Below are positions 43,072-53,739 of a DNA stretch of 64,000 bases, in pieces. The notes under the pieces are model-generated. The model did not search any database. It had not been told where the DNA came from and was given only the letters and a program-made list of their open reading frames with translations. Origin of the DNA: Paratinospora sagittata (lineage: Eukaryota > Streptophyta > Magnoliopsida > Ranunculales > Menispermaceae); NCBI GenBank assembly GCA_035771175.1, contig CM069590.1:34548821-34612820 (forward strand). Reading direction: 5' to 3'. The number at the start of each line of letters is the position of its first letter. Within the stretch, counting starts at the first letter, position 1. The translations under genes and the position numbers were made by a program.

Positions 43072-43947
43072 TTTAAAAAAATTTAGGCCTTCCTTGTTTA
43101 TTTAGTTAGGTAGGCTGATGGATGAGTGGGGAAAGTGGGTGGGAGGGGGAAGATGATCCTTGAGAGCAACAGAACAGTAGCTCTTAATCCCTACTTTACT
43201 TCTTGCAGGTGAACATTTTAGCTCCCTTTTAATTTTCCTCAGTTCTAAGCTCTTCTTTTTTATCTTTATTTAAAAAAAAAAAAAAAAGTCTCAAATGGGT
43301 TAAAGATTTCATGTTTTTGTCTGATAGATTTTTTTTGAAACTAGGCCTCTGATTACATAATGAACAACTTCAGTTTTCTTGAATTCAACCTTTTCTTTGC
43401 TTTTCTTCTTCTTCTTTTTTTATTTTTCATTTTCTGAGTCTTCTGAACGATTTTGTTAACTTTAATGGATCTTTACTTAGGCACGGGCAGGGCACTGAAG
43501 TTATTTTAAAGCATTTTTTATTAGATTCCTATACTTCCTTCTTGTGTTTGAGTTTTTAGCAATTGATTTGATCTTTGTCTTCTTTACTTATTTTTGTGTG
43601 TTGGAATGAGCCTTGTTTAGATGGGAAGAAAGCTGAAGCAAATAGGCAATTATTTTATAAATTCAGTCTCTTGTTTGTTTATTTCGATGTCACGGTATGA
43701 TTTCCGATGATTCATTCTATCGGAATGCTTACAATGATTATTCCCTACATCCAACTCAGGATCTTGAATTGTTCATTGTGAATTCAGAAATCAAATGGAC
43801 AAGGAAATCGCCTTTTCATTTTCGTCTCTGGTTCATGCCCTCTTCCATTTCCCCTCCAAACTTTTGCAAGATTTATTTTTCCCATTCCCATTGGATCTTA
43901 GCTATTATATAGAGCTTTGAAGTGTAAATCGGTTAAAAAAAATAATG

Positions 43948-44100
43948 TTGAAGAGAAGGCGTCTTTTCAAAAGACGCCTTCTCTTCAGTTAAAAAAAAAG
44001 TGCTGAAGGGAAGGCGTCTTTTCAAAAGACGCCTTCCCTTCACTTAAAAAAAATATATATATGAAAAGAAGGCGTCTTTTCAAAAGACGCCTTCCTTGAA
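43948..44100. repeat. Three tandem palindromes, right arm of first MULE
   Basis: Units at about 43949, 44003 and 44061 with the same AAGGCGTCTTTT core. The outer stem bases differ in pairs (GAAGAGAAGG opposite CCTTCTCTTC), so stem changes are compensated. Confidence 0.9.
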
Positions 44101-44414
44101 ATGCCACCTGGGCGGTGACGTGGTGCTTGTTTGGCGCACTGACTGTGCTATGAACAGTAAACTATGGCAAATGGGTCATTATTTATGTGTGGATGACATT
44201 TGTGAAATTATTTTATTTTTTAAGGGTAATCATGTAAAAAGCCCTGGTAAGCAATGTCTAAACCCAGTTGCCTGAAATAAGGTTGGATTTGGGTATTATA
44301 GTTGGCCCCAATTAAAAACCAAGCCGGCTCCGAGCCTAGTAGTTAATTAAAAACTCGAATTAAGTAAGGACATATGTTTCTTGTCATGCTGTCTCATTTA
44401 GGAGGCCTCCCTAT

Positions 44415-45125
44415 TAGGAGTGTACATAAATTGCGTTGTATCGGGTTAGGGCCAAAATATAATCCAACTCAAACAGTTCAGATTGGTAATTTTGAAACCC
44501 AACTCAATTTGTCCTCAAACCCAACCTAACCCGAATAGTTCGGGTTCAGTTTGGGTTGAGTCGGTTCATCGGGTTGGACATAACCAAATTCTTATTTGTA
44601 ACAAAAAAAATACAGCTTGTTTAACAAAAAAAAAAAGTTAAAAGTTTTTGAGACACTTCATCAGCACAAAAAAAAGAAACAATTTAAGCAAATCTTATAC
44701 CAAGAAAGCAAATTTACAGAATATTAATCATTAAAAAAATTAATTAGAAAACAATAATTCTTCAAGAATTATAACACACAAAAGCAATGGGCTAATCTTA
44801 ATAATTTAACTATACTTCAAGATTTTTAACACACAATCAACCAGTTTGGGAAGCATGCAAATAATAAATGATCAATATATAATAGTTAAGCAATATAAAC
44901 CATTATACCTTTCCAAAAAGGTCTAGGGTTTCAACACTTACGTTCGGTTCGGGTTGGATTATTCGATTTTTTATGGGCTCAACCCATGACCCACCCCTAA
45001 TTGATCGGATTGGACATTTTAGAACCCAACCCAACCCAAATAATCAATCTAATCCAACCCAAACCAACTCAAAAGGTTCGGTTCGGTCGGGTTGATTGGG
45101 TTGGTCGGGTTGATGAACACCCCTA
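44415..45125 (+). mobile_element. GGGTTGG-type hAT MITE, 711 bp
   Basis: Flanks CTCCCTAT (44407-44414) and CTCCTTAT (45126-45133) match at 7 of 8. It begins TAGGAGTGTACATAAATTGC and ends GATGAACACCCCTA. Arms have CGGGTTGG and CCAACCC repeats and the centre is AT-rich. Confidence 0.85.
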
Positions 45126-45229
45126 CTCCTTATCTGGGTGATTGTATTACTTGTTGTAATTTTCATTATCTGTGCAATACTATGTATGTTGTTGTGTTCT
45201 TATTATCGTTGATGGCTCTAACTGTCAGG

Positions 45230-47110
45230 ATTCCTAAAAACCAGCGTAACTTGCTGCAACAGTATCATTATATTGCTTGTAAGACACTTACAAACCAGAT
45301 GTTACAACAATGGAAGAGTCTCGATCCTAGTTTACCCCCTATCCGTGTATTGAAACGACGAATCTGGTATCACAACCAAGCACTTAGTGTCTTGAAAGGT
45401 TATAGTCAGTACACCTATTACCTTGCCTGTCAAATGGACATACAATTGGTATCAGAGCCAAGTGAGTCTCTTAACTCCAAAATCCAAAGGTGGTTCTCTA
45501 CTTTATAGTCATGTTTCATGTAGCAGGTCATACTCGAAATTGTGACTGTCTCGAGTATTTTTGGGTTTTTGTTTATGGTTACACTTTGTTTAACACTTTC
45601 TCTGTCAGTCAAATTCTTTCTTAGTGGGAAAACAAACTTCAAGAGCCAACCCTAGACAGTGATAATGAGTCTTTTGAACCTGTTTTAGAAGATAATGATG
45701 CAATAACATACTCTGACTCAGAGTAAGTTTAGCTTTGTTCCCTACTGATCACGACCAGTAAGTATCGTGATACTTAAGAATAGTATGCTCTAGACTTGCC
45801 ATTTCATCTGATCTGATCTGATCTATCATAACACTTGAGTAAGCCTTGCTAAAAACTTGATCTTTAGAGTCTATGTCAAACCAAGACCTGTGTTCAATAG
45901 TTGTGGTCACTACCTCCAGCCATTGTTAGCCATTAGCCAAGGAGGCGCCAGGCGTTTTAGGCATAAGGTTAACCTTTCTTTCTGTTTGAACTTACAGTCT
46001 TCGACCCAACATGGAACCTTTTGTATCTAAAGAATCCGAAGTTTTTGAAGCATCATGTTCCCAATAAAAAATCCAAGGGTTGTATGAAGTTAAGTACATT
46101 CCAGATGAAAAAGGAATTATTCTGTCCACTCAGTTTAATCCTATTCTTCCTTCAAGTGTGTATAATATATCCCCGGTTACCTTATCCAAAAAAATTTAAA
46201 AATTGTTGCAAAAGCCCAATCAAAGAATATGTGCAGCTCTCTAATTTTTTAGAGCTCCAGGTGCCCGTAAACCAAGTTGAGCATTTCCTCCCGCATAGCT
46301 TTCCGAAGCCCTTGTTACCACAATGGAAGAATCTCGATCCTAGTTTAGCCCCCATCCGTGTATTGAAACGACGAATCTAGTATCACAACCAAGCACTTAG
46401 TGTCTTGGAAGGTTACAGTGAGTACACAATAGAAGAAAAAAGGTTATTCGCACATTCACTTTGGCGCTGTAAAAATGGCCATCACTTTTCATTGCAGAAA
46501 AGCCACTGAATCCATCTCCAAAATCGCACTTCTTGATTCTAGAATGATGAGATACCAGGACGTCGTTATTGGTACAATCCAAACCACTTTGAATACATGC
46601 ACAATCTTTGTGACATTCTTTCTAAATTCCAATTTGTCACTTAAAGATCCTCATGTTCTGCAAGCCCTCAGCACCCAGGTTCAGATAACTGACCTTCCTC
46701 AAGTCCAATCTGCTATAGCGCCCACGGTTTACAATCAGATAGCCTATTGAGTCCAGAATCATGCTATTGATGTAGCTCTCCCCCACAACAGTCTGAATTC
46801 TTTGCTTCTTGATGTTAACTCTTAAGGCGCAGTGGTTCACACCTCCTTGCCTCGATAATTGCCGCAGCACCAACTTCAAGCACTATTTCCAAAAAAGTGG
46901 TTAACGAGCTATGAGTCTCAGTTTGAACAGCAAGAGGTCCAACAAACTACTCATGTAGTTCATACACGAAGATAGAATGGCCTAGTTGAAACTATTTTTT
47001 CTGAGCCACCTCTTCTCAAAATCCAAGCAGGCAGACATTCTATTTCCACCATTTTCTCCTCTGATACATCCTTGCCATCATCACCCACTTATAATCACAT
47101 TTGGTGAGAT
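45230..47110 (+). pseudogene. Endogenous pararetrovirus-like relic (Caulimoviridae), movement-protein region
   Basis: Decayed sequence with a tRNA-Met primer site at 45447, followed from about 46010 to 46980 by fragments in all three frames. They resemble the movement-protein core of plant pararetroviruses (for example an IGTIQTTLN segment and an NSNLSLKDPHVLQAL segment near 46580-46670, then QSAIAPTVYNQIAY). A unit of about 105 bp containing IRVLKRRIWYHNQALSVL occurs at 45310-45415 and again at 46322-46425, so the relic is rearranged. Stops and shifts are numerous and no intact ORF or reverse transcriptase was found. The family call rests on my reading of motifs and is moderate. Confidence 0.55.
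45447..45459 (+). promoter_or_regulatory. tRNA-Met primer-binding site in the pararetrovirus-like relic
   Basis: TGGTATCAGAGCC is an exact match to the initiator tRNA-Met complement used as minus-strand primer by Caulimoviridae and by many plant LTR elements. Confidence 0.65.
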
Positions 47111-47500
47111 GTTTGTGATTGTATTGCTTGCCAAGATGATATAGCAGAAGAACTCGAAGAAGTTTAGAGAAAGAAAAGAGGTATTGTTGCAATATTTAGT
47201 TGTTTATTATTTTCTCCTAACCTGGTTATTGAAATATTTATAGCAAATATTTTCTTTTTTCTTCTTCTTTGTGTAAATTTTTTGTCAATATTATTTAATG
47301 ATATTAAATTTTAATTCTAATAATTGTTACATTTTTTTTGTTTTATAATGGCTAGGTATTTTCGGCCAAAGAATCACGTGGCAGTAAATGAAGATGAATG
47401 TGAAAGATAAGTCCTCTATCTATACCTCTGAGAAATAAATTATAGAATTTTATATTTTTTACAACTTTCTTTTACTCTATCGATGTCATACTTTAGTGAC
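47111..47500. other. No gene seen
   Basis: AT-rich DNA between the pararetrovirus-like relic and the Pack-MULE. Confidence 0.4.
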
Positions 47501-47658
47501 TTGTGTTACGGGCTTTTGACTTGATTGCCCTTAAAAAATAAAAAAATTTCACAAATGCCATCAAAATCTAAATAATGACTGCTTTGCCCTAGTTTGACTA
47601 TTCAAAGCTCAGTCAGCCGACACACAGGCGCCACGTGGGCTAAAGAGCTGGAGCAGTT

Positions 47659-47811
47659 AAGAAGGCGTCTTTTGAAAAGACGCCTTTTGAAAAGACGCCT
47701 TCCATGAAATTTTTTTTGTATAGAAGGCGTTTTTTCAAAAGACGCCTTCCCTGACAAAAAAAACAAAATTTTTTAAGGGAAGGCGTATTTTAGAAAGATG
47801 CCTTCCCTAAA
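47659..47811. repeat. Palindrome array, left arm of Pack-MULE
   Basis: Three degenerate units with the AAGGCGTCTTTT core, one of them partly duplicated (GAAAAGACGCC twice in a row at about 47675-47700). Confidence 0.85.
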
Positions 47812-47824
47812 TTATTTTTTTTTT

Positions 47825-48031
47825 AAGTGAAGGCTCGCTAAACCTAACGCCCACATTCAAATTTCTCTCTGAAACTCCTTCATCCATCGTCGTAGTTTCG
47901 TCGTCGCCGTAGTTTTGCCATCGCCGTCGCACACAGCCTCTCTCTCGTCCTCTTCGCTGTGTCGGCGCTCTCGCTGTCTCCTTCGAGCGACTACTCGTGA
48001 TCTCCCTCCCTCTCAACGCCATTCCCTCTCA
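47825..48031 (+). pseudogene. Captured leader-like sequence in Pack-MULE
   Basis: CG-rich and CT-rich sequence with repeated TCGTCGTCGCCG and CTCTCTCG motifs directly in front of an ATG at 48032. It looks like a plant 5' UTR. It may be from the same gene as the coding fragment or a separate capture. Confidence 0.5.
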
Positions 48032-48538
48032 ATGGCGAAAGCAGTTGATCTAAATCATGAAGCACACGAAGAAGACGACCCAGTTAAGAAGAGAAGTAAA
48101 AACAGGAAAAGATAGCTCAACATCTCATGCATGTTAAACACAGAAGTTGGAGCAATTCTTGCTGTAATTTGACGGGTCCCAGATCCTTCTACCGCCGAAG
48201 AAACCTACAACTCTTCCTTACTAAAAAACTCTCTCAAATCCTTGCGCGCTTTGATCTTCAATCCACAACAAGAATGGAACACCATAGACCCATCAATCTA
48301 TCTCACTCCATTCCTTGACATAATCCAAAGCGACGATATTCCTGCCACTGCAACCACCGCTGCCCTCTCCCCCATTCTCAAAATTCTCAAGCATGAGATC
48401 TTCATAGAGAAGACGTTTGGTGCCAGAGACGCCATTAACTCAATTCTAACCGGGATCACGAGTTGCCGTGTGGAAAGAATGTATTTGGCTTCAGAAGATG
48501 CAGTTTTGATGAGAGTTTTGCAATTACTAGTTGGGATC
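48032..48538 (+). pseudogene. GNL2: Captured GNL2-like ARF-GEF N-terminal fragment
   Basis: From the ATG at 48032 the frame is MAKAVDLNHEAHEEDD then VKKRSKNRKR, a TAG at 48113, NISCMLNTEVGAILAVI, a TGA at 48170, then LKSLRALIFNPQQEWNTIDP, IYLTPFLDIIQSDDIPAT, LSPILKILKHEIFIEKTFGA and ITSCRVERMYLASEDAVLMR up to VLQLLVGI. This matches the N-terminal dimerisation region of GNOM/GNL large ARF guanine-nucleotide exchange factors, best GNL2, which act in vesicle trafficking. About 169 codons of a much longer protein are present; the Sec7 domain is absent. The TGA falls where a CGA (Arg) is expected, a CpG deamination. The frame is otherwise unbroken and runs straight into the right palindrome array. 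The two stops make it a non-functional copy. Confidence 0.78.
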
Positions 48539-48740
48539 GAAAGGCGTCTTTTGTTAAAAATTTTATTTATTTATTTATAGAAGGCGTCTTTTGGAAAGAC
48601 GCCTTCTGTAGAAAAAAAATTAGGGAAGGCGTCTTTTAGAAAGAAGCCTTTGGTTAAATTTTTTTTTTTTGTTAGGGAAGGCGTCTTTTGAAAAAACGCC
48701 TTCCATACAAAAAAAATTTCATGGAAGGCGTCTTTTCACT
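48539..48740. repeat. Palindrome array, right arm of Pack-MULE
   Basis: Four to five degenerate AAGGCGTCTTTT/AAAAGACGCCTT units separated by T- or A-rich spacers; some have only one intact half (GAAAAAACGCCTTCC). Confidence 0.85.
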
Positions 48741-48837
48741 TCTGCTCCAGCTTCCCAGCCTTGTGTTACTATGATTTTTTTAAAAAGAATATTAGTGCTT
48801 GTTTTTAGTAATTATAGACTTATATTATAAAATTTAA

Positions 48838-49020
48838 GTCGGCAGCTCATTGGCAGGCTTTTGAGGGGTCTCGAATTCGAGTTTCCACCCGGGGAGGAGT
48901 TTTCCAAATACATCACTGGTGCACAAGAGAGTTGTTCTTGAGTTGAACATAGGTCCAAAGGGAAAAAGTAACGCCCTATTGGTGGGAGCAAATGATCAAA
49001 CGTGATTCCTGCGAAGTTCG
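48838..49020 (+). mobile_element. Possible tRNA-derived SINE
   Basis: GGCAGCTCATTGGCAGGC resembles an A box and GTCTCGAATTCGAGTTTCC a B box, about 35 bases apart as in tRNA-related SINEs. No target duplication or A tail was found. Confidence 0.35.
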
Positions 49021-49050
49021 TGAGGTGCTTGGTCTAAATGGTCAACGTCT

Positions 49051-49707
49051 AGTAGGGATGTAGCGGGGTTGGGTTGAGTCTGTTTAAAGTCAAAATTTAA
49101 CCTAACCTAAGTTGTTCGAGTTGATAAATTTGAAATTCAACCCAACCTAATCTATCATCCAATCTCACCCAACCCAAATAGTTTAGGTTCGGTTTGGATT
49201 GAGTCAGTAGATCAAGTTGGACTTGAACCTAATTTTAATAACTTTGAACAATAATTCACTAAATAATTGTTACAAAGTAAATAATAACTAAAACACAAAT
49301 TACACGCAAAGTTTAAATTTTAAAATTTGATTCTATATGGGTATATAGTTTGGACAATATAGTAATCTTGAGATTCGAACTCAAGTTAATTCTTTTAATA
49401 CTTTTTTTAGTACTCATAAAGCAATAAGTTCTTTTATTATTTTTAATTAAGATGATTGCATTAGAAAAAAGAAGGTGTAAATACTAATAAAACAAGGGTG
49501 GAACCTAATAAGACAAATAATGTTTGAGACTAATACAAGAGTTCGATTCGGATTGGATTACTCGGATTTTTATGGGTTCAATCCGTGGCCCAACTCAAAC
49601 CAATTAGGTTGGATATTTTAGAACTCAACCTAACTCAACCCGAATATCTAACTCAACCTAAATCAATACAAAAAGTTTGGTTCGATCGAGTTGATAAACA
49701 CCCCTAG
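49051..49707 (+). mobile_element. GGGTTGG-type hAT MITE, about 657 bp, diverged
   Basis: Begins near TAGGGATGTAGCGGGG and ends GATAAACACCCCTAG. Candidate target repeat CAACGTCT/CAACGATT (6 of 8). Arms have CCAACC and GGTTGGG repeats, less regular than in other copies. Confidence 0.7.
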
Positions 49708-50590
49708 CAACGATTACCGGTTTATGTACAGTTTGTGGGCTCTAAAGTTGGCTTGATACCTTATGACGTGCCCAATTCGCAATTGGTTGGGGATGTTTCC
49801 ATATCACAAAACATTATTATAAAATTTTAAAATCCAGGCAAAACACAGGCAACCTAGTTGGCCTTGAATATAAAACTGGTTGGGTCTAGGCCCTACATAT
49901 ACGGGTTAGTATAAGATATTGCCCAAGCGTGATTTTTAGCCACGACTATACAGGCTTTATTATTTTACCATTAAAAAAAATCTCACTTATATTTTTCAAA
50001 GTAATATCAGTATGCGAAGAAGAAAACTAAGAAATAAAATAATCAAACATCAATATAACCCTAAATATACTAATTATAGACTTTAATTTAATATGAATAA
50101 GATACTTGGAACCAAAAAAAAAAACAAGGTCGAGATTTTTTCTTGCTCATCAAAATAGGATTGAAAGAGCCTTTTATGTAAATATCTAACAGCGACTTGA
50201 TAAAAAAATGTTGTTTTTATCAAATATATAACTAAATGTGTTCATTCTACCAACCAACCCAACTGACTTAAGCAACACGAATCTTATGGGTTGGTTAGGG
50301 TTGGGTTTGTTTATAACCCAACCAACTCGAACTTAGTATTTTATTATATTTATTAATTTCTTATTATTATTATTATCACTAGCCATAACTAAATTACTTA
50401 AAATGCCATAATACATTAATACATATAGAGTAAAATAAAATTTATTGTAAACTTTTCCATTTGACTTGAAAATAATTTTAGAAGATGACATTCCTTTTAT
50501 AAGAAATGAGAAAACAAAATTTAAAAAGTAACAAGGTGAAAATACAGGAGTAAAAAACAGCACGAGGGGTGCCAAAGAATAAAAAATAAA
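49708..50590. other. No gene; a scrap of GGGTTGG MITE at 50240-50340
   Basis: AT-rich DNA. CCAACCAACCCAACTGAC and GGGTTGGTTAGGGTTGGG at 50250-50310 look like a solitary MITE arm. Confidence 0.45.
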
Positions 50591-52099
50591 GCAAAAGAAA
50601 AAAGTCAGTTACAATTAATATGCCCCCAGCCTCTTAACAACTCATTAAGACTACAACAGTTAGATAACATATAAGTAGAAACCCAAGATGAAGCCAAAAA
50701 ATAGGACAGAGTCCCATACGTTTTTTTTTATTTGATCAGTGGGGAAAGGAAAGGAATAGGGGAATACTGAAGCTCAACCCATACATTGGAGGCATAAGTG
50801 AACTTGCCATCAAATATTCTATTATTATGCTCGTTCCACGAACAAAAAGAGATGGTTTTCCAATAAGAACTTGTAGTATGGCTTAGGTTCCAAAAAGAGG
50901 GAAAAACTGTTAGGACCCCTGTTATAACTCTCCAGGACATCCTGACTGTCACAAGAATCTAACAATCTTATCCACAATAGGACCATAAGACCCTTGTTAA
51001 GCCTCAATCAGACTCCGACAGAGTCTCCTCTCTAAATCGGACATTTCTCACAAATTTAATTACCTGATAATCCATCCAACACATTATACATGTCCACATC
51101 CACTAAAATTCAAACCAAAAACATTTAACAGTATATATCTACAACTACCTATTATGTACATCCATCTACTTAGTTTCATCTGTGGGGTGTTATATACATA
51201 TATTTACATAGCCAAAATTATTAAAGTACATGTATTCCAATTCACATCAAACCTACATTTTAAACAACTTCTTCTAGCAAGGCACTCAGATCTCACTGAA
51301 ATGTTATTTCTTTGCCCTTATTTCCAACTGAAGGACCTAAAAAATTAGGAATAGAATGAGCCAACGATGCCCAGTGAATAAAATTCAATAATATTATCAG
51401 CTACACATCTACATCACCATGTAGGCTTGAGTATGTTACGCCAAATCAATATGGAGATATCAATATATAACCACATTCAATATACAATGCAAGTCACATC
51501 CATATGCAACACACAATGTTTTAGCCTCATTCAATTTTGTAACTAACTTTCCCAAGACTTATATGAATACATATAGTCAATAGGTACTAGTTTTATAGTT
51601 TTAAGTCCCAATTCAGTCTCATTTACATAATTTAGCCAGATGTACTAATGACCTAGTTCTTTGTACTATCCAATACTTACCAACTAGTGTTTTAAAGAGC
51701 AAATGTAAACTGTACTCTAATTTTGAAAAGACATCCCTCTTTTTTTTAACATAATTAGCTTTTCTTGCATATAATACTAGAACAATATCACACTTTCCAA
51801 CTGAATAGATTTCTATATAAACCTTAAAATCTAATTAGGATCACTAGACCCGATTATTCTTGTAGAAATTACTTTAACCTACTCGATTATATCCAAAAGT
51901 CTAGCCCTAATAGATTTATTAGCCCATACAGATAATCTCTGCATTTTCTCATGCCACATGCAAACATACACATGATCAAGCATCCAAATATAAATAATAT
52001 GATGATATAAATGAAAATATAATGAAATTATACTCACAACAATTGCCAGAAATAATTTCCACCCCACCAATCACACTAGATTCCTATACTAGAACCTGC

Positions 52100-52175
52100 A
52101 TATATTATTTAATTTATATTTATACCCATTCATATTAATTCATATTCATATTAATTCATATTCATATTAATTAAG
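52100..52175. repeat. Short tandem repeat CATATTAATT
   Basis: CATATTAATTCATATT units repeated about three times inside the LTR-like block. Confidence 0.85.
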
Positions 52176-53105
52176 TCATATTAATGGGCATTCTTTCTAT
52201 TTATATCAATTTCTAACTTTTCAATGCATCCAACTAATTCCCATAATTCTATTTCTGTCTAAAAATCATGCGAGGGCGTCCCAAATATTTTACACGACCC
52301 TCATAATTATTTTTAAGGCAATGAATAGTAGAAACAAACATTTCAACTACGTTTCCACTAATATCCAAGTTTACAGTAAGTATCAAATTCATTCAGGTAT
52401 ATACTAAAAATATCAATCGATACCCAAAAATCATAATTTTGGTATTAAAACGTCCGGAATTGATCCATCTACGATTCTATGGTCTCAAACCATATTTTCA
52501 TTAGGGTTTAACTAGGTTCCAAAGGCCCCCAATGCCAAATTTAGCTTTCGACAGTTGTACCAATGCTAATATTACACATGAACACAACACAAACTACATA
52601 TTCGGGATCTACGTGACTATAGGAGTGATAATATATAATTTTTACATATTTTTAGTCAAAATTGAAAATACCAAGAAACACATCCTATAGCAAAAATTAT
52701 ACCAATAAAATTATAACACGTAGTTTAAAGATCAATTTTATGATGAAAAAGAGCAAAAACGGCTTATTGGCTTCACGAATCAGCCCCGAAATGACCACTT
52801 TCCTTTTCGCCCCTTTTTTTTGCCTTCTCTGGTAAGTCTTCTTCCACTTTCTTCTTCTAACTTCTTTCTTTTTTTTTTTTTTTTAAACACCTTAATTTAA
52901 AGACAAAACATGGGCATCTTAATCCTCATGATTCCATGCTCCCAAGCTACACTAAACTAACCAACTCACATATGTTAACTAACGCCCATCGCTCATCTTA
53001 TTTAATACAACTTAAAATAAATCAATATAATTCAACTTAATAAACCACACTTTCACTAAATCAATATAATTCATTTCCATATTATATATTAGTTTCACTA
53101 AACTT

Positions 53106-53433
53106 TTTTTCCTTAATAGAAACAAAAAAATTGTTGTATATATTGATGAAATTGATGACAAAGTAACTGTACATTGCGGGCAAAACAATGACCCTTTCTA
53201 TGGCTATGCAAAGTTGCCCCACCCTTTAAGCCAATCACTTAGAGCATAACCCTTAGACAAGCTACTATTACCAACCCAAAAGGAAGCTAACAAGTGGGAT
53301 TTCTCCCAAACTACGACAACTTGATGCATCTTCTCATCAAAAACCCTCAAGTTTCGATCTTTCCAAAGAGACCAAAGCACCGATAAGCAAACCACTTGCC
53401 AATGTCCCCTCCAGCCTAGTTGAATGCTATTAC
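53106..53433 (-). mobile_element. 5'-truncated L1-type LINE with exact target duplication
   Basis: A perfect 13-bp repeat TTTCACTAAACTT flanks it (53093-53105 and 53434-53446). The minus strand reads LGWRGHWQVVCLSVLWSLWK, then LSKGYALSDWLKGWGNFA and a stop, the C-terminus of the L1 ORF2. Confidence 0.87.
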
Positions 53434-53739
53434 TTTCACTAAACTTCAATGATCAACCAAAAACTCTGGGGTATTAGCTTTTATAAAAATGAGGGCTACT
53501 ACAAAAACAAACATTCACTGACATTAGTAGGCAACTAGGGTGCCCAAGGTACCACGTCCTTCTACTTATCCCACACCATTTTCACAAAAGGGCATTCAAT
53601 AAAAATACAATGAACTGACTCGGAATCAAGCTTACATAAACATAACAGTAGGGAGAGACAACCATAAAAGAGGAGACACCTTTGTGTAACATTAGTGATG
53701 TTAGCGCAATAAGCCAACCCAACACCCTAACTTTGATAA

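Larger units (their letters stand above)
42759..44245. mobile_element. Mutator-like element with palindrome-array ends, 1487 bp
   Basis: A perfect 9-bp direct repeat GGTAAGCAA flanks it (42750-42758 and 44246-44254), the size expected for Mutator. Terminal inverted repeats extend about 300 bp: outer arms share ACATGATTACC, TTTCACAAATGTCATCCACA, TAAATAATGACCCATTTGCC and CACAGTCAG blocks in opposite sense. Each inner arm holds three palindromes. The interior (43090-43930) is unlike the arms and has a splice-like TTCTTGCAG|GTGAAC and a 71-codon ORF, so it may hold captured gene sequence that I cannot identify. No transposase. It lies about 0.5 kb upstream of the presumed capping-enzyme start. 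Confidence 0.88.
47510..48760. mobile_element. Pack-MULE with palindrome-array ends, 1251 bp
   Basis: A perfect 9-bp repeat TTGTGTTAC flanks it (47501-47509 and 48761-48769). The left arm has the same layout as the first MULE: GGGCTTTTGACTTGATTGCC, TTTCACAAATGCCATCAAAA, TAAATAATGACTGCTTTGCC, CTCAGTCAG and GCGCCACGTGGGC, then palindromes. The right arm has palindromes but ends early, at a sequence matching only the inner left arm (GAGCTGGAGCAG). The centre carries about 0.7 kb of captured gene DNA. Confidence 0.88.
50910..53478 (-). repeat. LTR-like block, relative of 60953-63411
   Basis: It is collinear with the element at 60953-63411. Shared blocks include TTTGCCCTTATT, GAAGGACCT, GAGCCAAC and GATGCCCAGTGAATA (51320-51390 against 61378-61450). 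Ends are only approximate and a LINE is nested at 53106. It interrupts the host LINE. Confidence 0.6.

Noticed and set aside
42914..44100. Regularly spaced palindromic repeats resembling a CRISPR array or integron attachment sites
   Set aside because: Spacers are only T or A runs, the repeats lie in inverted repeats of a 9-bp-duplicated plant element, and there is no cas or integrase gene.
47807..48022. 71-codon minus-strand ORF rich in Arg
   Set aside because: Antisense to the leader-like captured DNA; no domain.
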